Positions 7,326 to 17,516 of a stretch of DNA of 17,516 bases are shown piece by piece; positions within the stretch are counted from its first letter, which is position 1; each line of letters begins with the position of its first letter. A program made the translations under genes and the position numbers. The DNA lies in NCBI GenBank assembly GCA_050260275.1, contig JBLNBX010000232.1, positions 1 through 17,516 on the forward strand, written 5' to 3'. The notes below the pieces were generated by a model. The model ran no database searches and had not been told where the DNA came from. It was given only the letters and a program-made list of their open reading frames with translations. This stretch comes from DATMXS01 sp050260275 (lineage in GTDB: Bacteria; Acidobacteriota; Terriglobia; Bryobacterales; Bryobacteraceae).

Positions 7326-8504
7326 CTAGACCAGCGCCTGCTCCAGGTCCGCGATTATGTCACCCGGCGACTCGATACCCACCGACAGCCGCACCAGGTT
7401 CTCCCGGATGCCCATCTGCTCCCTCTGCTCGGGTGCGATATCGCGGTGCGACGCCATCAGCGGATAGAGCAGCATGCTGTGAACATCGCCGAGCGATGTC
7501 GCCGGCACCACCAGCTTCAGCCGGTCCATGAATCCGAGCACTGCCGCGCGATCCGCATTCCTCAGCTCGAAACTGACGATCGCGCCGAAAAGACCCGCTG
7601 GAAACAGCCGCCGGATGGTGGCGGCGTCGGGGTGCGCCGGGTCGTTCGGGAAGAACACGCGCTCCACCGCTGGATTCCCGCGCAGCCGCGCGGCCACCAG
7701 AACCGCGTTCGCGCACTGCCGCTCCATTCGAAGAGGGAACGTCTTTATGCCGCGCATGGTCAGGTAGCTCTCAAACGGCCCCAGCAGCGGGCCGGAAGCG
7801 CGTGCGAGCGCCCGCAGCGTGCCGTAGTGCGCCTGATCCGAAACGACGATGCCGCCGAGCACGTCGCCGTGCCCCGCCAGATACTTCGTCAGGCTGTGTA
7901 CCACCAGTGGAGCGCCCAACTCGATAGGCCGCACCATGAGCGGTGTGGCGAACGTGTTGTCCACCACGAGCGCCGCGCCTGACGCCGCGGCCAACTGAGC
8001 GATGCGGTCGAGCGCGCCCACTCTCAGCAGCGGGTTCGAGATGGTCTCCATCACGACGCATCCGGCCGGTTGCGATTCCAGATTGCGCGCCAGTCCGTCG
8101 AGGTCGACGACGTCCACCCATTCCACGTCGACGCCGAGCGGCCGGAAAACTCGTTCGAGCAGAATGATCGTCGCTCCGTAGACCGCCTGCGCAGCGAGCA
8201 CTCGCTTCGGACGCGCTTCGAGCGCCGTCGAGATCGCGATCTGAAGCGCCGCCATGCCCGAAGCGCAGGCCAGCGCTCCGTGGCCGCCCTCGAGTTCCGC
8301 GACGAGTTCCTCGAGCGCACTGTTCGTGGGGTTATCGTAGCGGGCGTACGAAGGGCCGGCCTCTTCGCGCCCCAGCACGCGGTCGAGTTCGGCGGACGTC
8401 TCGTAGCGGTAGCTCGCAGCCGTGTAGACGGGCGTCGTCACGGGGACCGCCGGGCCGGGACGCTTGCGGTCGCCCGCGTGTACAGCCTTCGTGTGGAAAT
8501 TCAT
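7326..8504 (-). CDS. PLP-dependent trans-sulfuration enzyme (cystathionine gamma-synthase/gamma-lyase type)
   Basis: This is a member of the Cys/Met metabolism PLP enzyme family, 392 residues, which is normal length. The family handles gamma- or beta-substituted amino acids such as O-acylhomoserine, cystathionine and methionine. Visible motifs are 'YARYDNPTN' near residue 55 (Tyr/Arg phosphate-binding pair from the partner subunit), 'ALACASGMAA', 'VYGATIILLE' (Tyr stacking on PLP), 'VVDNTFATP' (Asp to the pyridine N), and 'VHSLTKYLAGHGDVLGG' with Schiff-base Lys207. Near the C-terminus are 'LGDVHSM' and 'LVRLSVGIESPGDI'. In the loop before the conserved Ser, most relatives have Glu (..ES..); here it is His342, so substrate and reaction cannot be assigned confidently. 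The ATG directly follows the cysS TAG with no spacer, and GGAAGAG (8512-8518) lies 7 nt before it within cysS. The two genes are therefore cotranscribed. Confidence 0.92.
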   Translation of the reverse strand: MNFHTKAVHAGDRKRPGPAVPVTTPVYTAASYRYETSAELDRVLGREEAGPSYARYDNPTNSALEELVAELEGGHGALACASGMAALQIAISTALEARPKRVLAAQAVYGATIILLERVFRPLGVDVEWVDVVDLDGLARNLESQPAGCVVMETISNPLLRVGALDRIAQLAAASGAALVVDNTFATPLMVRPIELGAPLVVHSLTKYLAGHGDVLGGIVVSDQAHYGTLRALARASGPLLGPFESYLTMRGIKTFPLRMERQCANAVLVAARLRGNPAVERVFFPNDPAHPDAATIRRLFPAGLFGAIVSFELRNADRAAVLGFMDRLKLVVPATSLGDVHSMLLYPLMASHRDIAPEQREQMGIRENLVRLSVGIESPGDIIADLEQALV

Positions 8505-9905
<1,401 letters not shown>

Positions 9906-9919
9906 GTTACAGACTATTC

Positions 9920-9928
9920 ATGTTAGCA
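9920..9928 (-). promoter_or_regulatory. Putative extended -10 promoter for cysS
   Basis: On the minus strand TGCTAACAT fits the extended -10 pattern TGnTAnnnT. The hexamer is 9925-9920. Transcription would start near 9913, about 8 nt before the ATG, leaving no room for a Shine-Dalgarno. No -35 consensus is seen, as is allowed for extended -10 promoters. Confidence 0.35.
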
Positions 9929-9929
9929 G

Positions 9930-9977
9930 AGCGGCGCGGGCGGGCCGCTGCCGGCGGGGATTTCGCAGCGGCGCGGG
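9930..9977. repeat. Inverted and direct repeats in the divergent spacer
   Basis: GCCGCTGC (9944-9951) and GCAGCGGC (9965-9972) form an 8-bp inverted repeat with 13-nt spacing. AGCGGCGCGGG occurs as a direct repeat at 9930-9940 and 9967-9977. Both lie between the putative cysS promoter and the divergent promoter, where an operator could act on both. The sequence is very GC-rich, so chance is a real alternative. Confidence 0.3.
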
Positions 9978-9997
9978 GTTCAGGGCGCGCTCTGCGA

Positions 9998-10003
9998 TAG
10001 AAT
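9998..10003 (+). promoter_or_regulatory. -10-like box overlapping the annotated start of the membrane protein
   Basis: TAGAAT matches the -10 consensus at five of six positions and overlaps the ATG at 10002. If it is used, transcription starts near 10010. Translation must then begin downstream, for example at the in-frame GTG at 10017. No -35 is apparent. Confidence 0.35.
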
Positions 10004-11627
10004 GACGCCTTCCACCGTGCTGCGAACCTTCTCTCGTGCCGCTGTCGTACTGGCCTGCATAAATGTCGCAGTCATTTCGGTTCTGGGCGGATACGACCTG
10101 GGCATGGCCGGACTCGTCGCGCACAGCCTCTTCAAGCCGTTACAGTACTTGAACGGGGCGGTCCTGCTCGCGATGCTCGCCGCGCGAAAGGGCGCTGCGC
10201 CGGTGTCGCGCAAGGCTCCGTTGTCGCGCAAGGCTCCGTTCGCGAGCGAAGCGTGGTTCGCGCTCGCGCTCTTGCTCCTAACCTTCGCTATCTACTGGCC
10301 GTCGCTGCCGCTAAACTTCGAGCACCGGGAATGGACGCACATCTGGGTTTCCGAGCAGTATACGAGCCTGCGCGGTCTGGCCTCGCTTCTCGCGACGCCC
10401 CAGCCGGACGGTTTCTACCGTCCGCTCGGCTTCTTGTCGCTGTGGGTAGACCATCTGCTGTTCGGACAACACTTCGCGGGCTATCACCTGCAGAGCCTGA
10501 TGCTGCACGCTCTCAATGCATTCCTCGCGTACCGCTGCTTCCGCGCGCTCGGATTTTCCGAGTGGTGTTCGCAGTGGGCGGCGCTGCTGTTTTGCGCCGC
10601 GGCGGTGTGCTTCGAGCCGCTCGTCTGGCCTGCGGCTCGCTTCGACCTGCTCGCCGTGGCGTTTCTGCTTTCAGCGCTGCTTGCGGCCATAGAGTACATG
10701 AGCGGGCGCGCGTCGAAGCGGGCGCTCGCGGTACTCGCGCTTTGCTTCGCGGCGTCGCTGGCGTCCAAGGAGACCGCCTTTGCGCTGCCGGTGTTTGCAG
10801 GCGTGGTATGGCTTGCGCGCGATTTCAAGCTGAGGAACACGAGGCGGCTGGTTCACGTTGAACTCGCGGCGGCAGCGCTGATCGCAGCCTCACTGGCTGT
10901 GCGCATATCTATCTACGGCGGCCTCGGAGGCTACGGCTGGAACGAGGGGACTTCGCCCCATTTCGCGGTGACTCTCAAAACCGCCGCGTCGCTTTTGACT
11001 CGAGCCTTTGCCACGCCGCAGTTCACGATCAACTCTGCCGCTGGGCTGCCAGTGTGGATGCGCGTGGCCGTGATCCTGTTCGCGGCCGGCGCCGCCATAT
11101 CCGCCTGGAGCGTGCGCGGGCAGTCGCGAAGCCGGCAGTTGGGCGTTCTCGGCCTGATTGTTGCCAGCGCGCTTCCGGTGGTGAACATCATCGGCTGGAT
11201 TGGCCCTTCCGCGGCCGGTAGCCGGTATCTCTATTTGCCGGCGATCTGGATGTTCCTGTTCCTCGCCTCCGCGGTCGAGCACTCGCGCGCGAGTACGGTG
11301 GCATTGAGCCTGCTGCTTGCCGCCAACTGCGCGGGTGCCCTGCACCATATTCATGTGCTCAGAGCGACACTGGCGCAGGTGGACGCGTCCGTCGCAACCA
11401 TCCGCAGCGCCGCGCTCGCCTCGCCGGGGTCCGAGGTACAGGTGATTGGGCTCGCGCCCAGGGGGCCCGTGAACGGCTGGATCTTCGCCGGCGAGGAGAT
11501 CATCGAGCGGGCACAGCGCAGCCTGCCTGGCACACGCATCACGGTGCACCCGCTCCCGCCCGCGGACATCCCGCCAGGCGCGGTCACGCTCTACTGGGAC
11601 AAGGACAGAGCAGCGCTGCACCGCTAG
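10002..11627 (+). CDS. Multi-pass membrane protein, GT-C glycosyltransferase-like (PMT/TMTC type)
   Basis: The product is 541 residues from ATG 10002 and has about 11-13 hydrophobic segments (near 12-30, 37-61, 84-100, 143-155, 162-183, 189-230, 240-270, 286-303, 354-371, 378-399, 407-423 and 430-448). A soluble tail of about 90 residues follows. The block from residue 138, 'FYRPLGFLSLWVDHLLFG', then 'GYHLQSLMLHALNAFLAY', 'SKETAFALP' (255-263) and 'GSRYLYLPAIW' (406-416) is the pattern of bacterial proteins related to protein O-mannosyltransferases and TMTC proteins. These transfer sugar from a lipid carrier outside the membrane. The first external loop, where such enzymes carry an acidic pair, reads 'LNFEHREWTHIW' with no DD or DE, so activity is uncertain. 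An 18-bp tandem duplication lies at 10204-10239. ATG 10002 has no Shine-Dalgarno and overlaps a -10-like box; GTG 10017 is an alternative start. Confidence 0.8.
   Translation: MTPSTVLRTFSRAAVVLACINVAVISVLGGYDLGMAGLVAHSLFKPLQYLNGAVLLAMLAARKGAAPVSRKAPLSRKAPFASEAWFALALLLLTFAIYWPSLPLNFEHREWTHIWVSEQYTSLRGLASLLATPQPDGFYRPLGFLSLWVDHLLFGQHFAGYHLQSLMLHALNAFLAYRCFRALGFSEWCSQWAALLFCAAAVCFEPLVWPAARFDLLAVAFLLSALLAAIEYMSGRASKRALAVLALCFAASLASKETAFALPVFAGVVWLARDFKLRNTRRLVHVELAAAALIAASLAVRISIYGGLGGYGWNEGTSPHFAVTLKTAASLLTRAFATPQFTINSAAGLPVWMRVAVILFAAGAAISAWSVRGQSRSRQLGVLGLIVASALPVVNIIGWIGPSAAGSRYLYLPAIWMFLFLASAVEHSRASTVALSLLLAANCAGALHHIHVLRATLAQVDASVATIRSAALASPGSEVQVIGLAPRGPVNGWIFAGEEIIERAQRSLPGTRITVHPLPPADIPPGAVTLYWDKDRAALHR
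10204..10239 (+). repeat. Perfect 18-bp tandem repeat, two copies
   Basis: Copies lie at 10204-10221 and 10222-10239. They repeat the residues SRKAPL/SRKAPF (about 69-80) in the basic, probably cytoplasmic loop between the second and third membrane segments. The unit length is a multiple of three, so the frame is kept. Perfect identity suggests a recent duplication. Confidence 0.9.
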
Positions 11628-12127
11628 CCGCGCGCGTATAGCACCTTCTGAAACAGCACGATATCGAAATCGCGGCCGTGCTTGCGGCCCACGGCGCGCA
11701 GCGTGCCCGCGCGCTCGAACCCGGCTTTCTCGTGAAACCGGAGGCTCTGTTCATTGAGGGAAGACACGCTGGCGATGATGTTGTCCACGCCGATTTCCTG
11801 AGCGCCCGCCGTGAGCCGCTGGAGCAGCCCGGTTCCGATGCCGCGCCCGGTATGTTCAGGGAGGATGAAATACGCGATCTCGGCCGTCCGGCGCAGCGTG
11901 GCGGCGGGGTGATAGGCGCGGAGCACGCCGAAGCCAACGGTTTCCCCGGCATCGGTCCTGATAGCTAGCGCCGGGTAGCCGCTCGCCATCGCGAGCACGT
12001 GATCGAAGAACATCGGGCCGGCGGGTTCTTCCGGGAACGCGGCGAAGCTTCGCTCGACGAAGTAGTTGAAGATGCTGACGACAGCGGCCCGGTCGCGTTC
12101 GGAAAGAGGGGCGTACTGGTAAGACAT
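11624..12127 (-). CDS. GNAT-family N-acetyltransferase (phosphinothricin/amino-acid acetyltransferase-like)
   Basis: This is an acetyl-CoA-dependent N-acetyltransferase, 167 residues from ATG 12127. The acetyl-CoA pyrophosphate-binding motif A is 'GRGIGTG' (94-100) after the strand 'TAEIAYFILPEHT'. The following region 'NEQSLRFHEKAGFERAGTL', then 'GRKHGRDFDIVLFQKVL', is typical of the Pat/Bar/MnaT subgroup. That subgroup acetylates amino acids such as phosphinothricin or methionine sulfoximine, but the true substrate is unknown. The frame stays open upstream to 12256, but that part reads through the rpoC terminator and into rpoC in reverse, so it was rejected. The gene lies just behind the rpoC terminator with a TG-extended -10-like box 8 nt before the ATG. 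Its TAG stop overlaps the stop of the convergent membrane protein gene. Confidence 0.9.
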   Translation of the reverse strand: MSYQYAPLSERDRAAVVSIFNYFVERSFAAFPEEPAGPMFFDHVLAMASGYPALAIRTDAGETVGFGVLRAYHPAATLRRTAEIAYFILPEHTGRGIGTGLLQRLTAGAQEIGVDNIIASVSSLNEQSLRFHEKAGFERAGTLRAVGRKHGRDFDIVLFQKVLYARG

Positions 12128-12134
12128 GAGACCC

Positions 12135-12143
12135 AGAGTACCA
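12135..12143 (-). promoter_or_regulatory. Putative extended -10 promoter for the acetyltransferase
   Basis: On the minus strand TGGTACTCT fits TGnTAnnnT, with the hexamer at 12140-12135. The expected start of transcription, about 12128, is the base before the ATG, so the mRNA would be leaderless. No Shine-Dalgarno is present. Read-through from rpoC is the alternative source of expression. Confidence 0.35.
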
Positions 12144-12145
12144 GC

Positions 12146-12187
12146 AAAAACAAAAAGGGCGCCGGAACTTAGTAAGTCCCGGCGCCC
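12146..12187 (-). terminator. Intrinsic terminator of the rpoBC operon
   Basis: A 9-bp GC stem GGGCGCCGG/CCGGCGCCC (12157-12165 with 12179-12187) is extended inward by ACTT/AAGT after one mismatch, around loop AGT. On the minus strand it is followed directly by TTTTTGTTTTT (12156-12146). It lies about 25 nt after the rpoC stop. This is a textbook Rho-independent terminator. Confidence 0.93.
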
Positions 12188-12212
12188 GTGGTGATTCGGA
12201 ACGCTGGCCGGA

Positions 12213-16439
<4,227 letters not shown>

Positions 16440-16444
16440 AGCAG

Positions 16445-16449
16445 CCTCC
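16445..16449 (-). promoter_or_regulatory. rpoC: Strong Shine-Dalgarno deciding the rpoC TTG start
   Basis: GGAGG on the minus strand lies 5 nt before TTG 16439. No ATG or GTG in frame lies near it. This fixes the rare TTG as the likely initiator. Confidence 0.8.
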
Positions 16450-16483
16450 AATTAATACCCAAAAAACCTGTCAGCCGCAGCCC

Positions 16484-16513
16484 GGCGCGGACGGGTCTCA
16501 GCCCGCCCGCGCC
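16484..16513 (-). other. Stem-loop in the rpoB-rpoC intergenic region
   Basis: GGCGCGG/CCGCGCC (16484-16490 with 16507-16513) continues after one A/C mismatch into CGGG/CCCG (16492-16495 with 16502-16505), around a 6-nt loop. On the minus-strand mRNA it sits between the rpoB stop and the rpoC ribosome-binding site. A T6 run lies about 17 nt downstream (16466-16461), too far for a standard terminator. A role in mRNA processing, partial attenuation or rpoC expression is possible. Confidence 0.45.
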
Positions 16514-16530
16514 GCCGCGGCGATACCTTG

Positions 16531-17516
16531 TCAGTCAGCCGCGAGCGCGGTATCTTCCATCTGCTCCTGCGGCTTCTTCATCAGCTCGACATCGAGGCAC
16601 AGCGACTGCAGCTCGCGAATCAGCACGTTGAACGACTCGGGAACGCCCGGTTCCGCCGCCGCCTCGCCCTTGACGATGGCCTCGTAGATCTTCGCGCGGC
16701 CATAGACGTCGTCGGACTTGGCCGTCAGCAGCTCCTGGAGAATGTAGGCCGCGCCGTACGCCTCGAGCGCCCACACCTCCATTTCTCCGAACCGCTGCCC
16801 GCCGAACTGCGCCTTGCCGCCGAGCGGCTGCTGCGTGATCAGCGAGTACGGCCCGATCGAGCGCGCATGGATCTTGTCGTCCACCAGGTGCGACAGCTTC
16901 ATCATGTAGATGTAACCGACGGTGACAGGCTGCTCGAACGGCTGCCCCGTCATGCCGTCGTACAACTTGACCTTGCCCGACGTTGGCAGTCCCGCCTTGG
17001 CGAGTTCCTTCTGTATGTCGTGCTCCGAGGCGCCGTCGAACACCGGCGTCGCGTAACGCAGGCCCATCACCGAAGCGGCCCAACCCAGGTGCGTCTCCAG
17101 GATCTGGCCCACGTTCATGCGCGAAGGCACGCCCAGCGGATTCAGTATGATCTCCACCGGAGTGCCGTCGGCAAGATACGGCATGTCTTCTTCGGGAACG
17201 ATGCGCGCGATCACGCCCTTGTTGCCGTGCCGGCCGGCCATCTTGTCGCCGACCGATAGCTTGCGCTTCATGGCGATGTACACCTTCACGAGCTTGATCA
17301 CGCCCGGAGGCAGTTCGTCGCCCTTGCGCAGCTTGGCGATCTTCTCGTCTGTGATCTTCTCGAGCACGGAGATCTGACGCGAGGTCATCTCCTCGATCTC
17401 GTCGATCTGCTCGTTCAGCCGCGGGTCATTGTCCTTGAGGCGCATGCGCTTGAGGTCGCGCGACTTCATCTTCTCGATCAGGTCGCGCGTCAGCTCGGTG
17501 TCCTTCGAGAGCAGGC
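16531..17516 (-). CDS. rpoB: DNA-directed RNA polymerase subunit beta, C-terminal part (5' end outside window)
   Basis: About 327 C-terminal residues are visible, ending at TGA 16531-16533. RpoB forms one jaw of RNA polymerase with RpoC and contains part of the active site. The conserved 'SVGDKMAGRHGNKGVIARI' block (active-centre lysines/arginines), 'ILNPLGVPSRMNVGQILETH', 'YDGMTGQPFEQPVTVGYIYM', 'HARSIGPYSLITQQPLGGKA' and 'FGGQRFGEMEVWALEAYGA' are all present and uninterrupted. The extreme C-terminus is short and acidic/charged ('KKPQEQMEDTALAAD'). The rifampicin-binding region lies outside the window. It is followed on the same strand by rpoC, the usual order. Confidence 0.98.
   Translation of the reverse strand, partial: LLSKDTELTRDLIEKMKSRDLKRMRLKDNDPRLNEQIDEIEEMTSRQISVLEKITDEKIAKLRKGDELPPGVIKLVKVYIAMKRKLSVGDKMAGRHGNKGVIARIVPEEDMPYLADGTPVEIILNPLGVPSRMNVGQILETHLGWAASVMGLRYATPVFDGASEHDIQKELAKAGLPTSGKVKLYDGMTGQPFEQPVTVGYIYMMKLSHLVDDKIHARSIGPYSLITQQPLGGKAQFGGQRFGEMEVWALEAYGAAYILQELLTAKSDDVYGRAKIYEAIVKGEAAAEPGVPESFNVLIRELQSLCLDVELMKKPQEQMEDTALAAD

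Overview
The window is about 17.5 kb of GC-rich bacterial chromosome made almost entirely of housekeeping genes. Protein-level resemblance points to the Acidobacteriota, probably the Bryobacterales/Solibacter side. The main cues are the RpoC N-terminus, a small secreted protein of the 'FTGTWKMNPSKSDFG' type, and tight cysS/trans-sulfuration and glyQ/glyS packing. This placement rests on remembered family sequences, not on a search. No mobile element, CRISPR array, tRNA or rRNA is visible.

Left part, plus strand (1-6809): the 3' end of recO is followed 2 nt later by glyQ, which overlaps glyS by ATGA. These two genes encode the alpha and beta subunits of the tetrameric glycyl-tRNA synthetase. 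After a 127-nt gap comes ppdK (pyruvate phosphate dikinase). It ends at two tandem GC-rich hairpins that share the same core. A separately promoted small exported protein follows, with a 3' region carrying two further hairpins. A 48-codon Lys/Arg-rich small ORF lies in what would otherwise look like an empty 500-nt gap.

Middle part (7326-11627): on the minus strand cysS (cysteinyl-tRNA synthetase) is followed with no gap by a PLP-dependent cystathionine gamma-synthase/lyase-type gene. Cysteine charging and sulfur amino acid metabolism are therefore physically coupled. Divergent from cysS is a 541-codon multi-pass membrane protein of GT-C glycosyltransferase (PMT/TMTC) type. The short divergent spacer holds an inverted repeat and a direct repeat.

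Right part, minus strand (11624-17516): the 3' part of rpoB, then rpoC complete from a TTG start to a textbook terminator, then a GNAT acetyltransferase gene directly behind that terminator. The GNAT gene and the membrane protein gene converge and share a CTAG that holds both stop codons.

I looked for an undescribed system and found none that the sequence supports. The most interesting items are modest: the basic small ORF, the twin hairpins after ppdK, the His-for-Glu change in the trans-sulfuration enzyme, the rpoB-rpoC intergenic hairpin, -10-like boxes set at or just before start codons (possible leaderless transcripts), and the GT-C-like protein without an obvious catalytic acidic pair.
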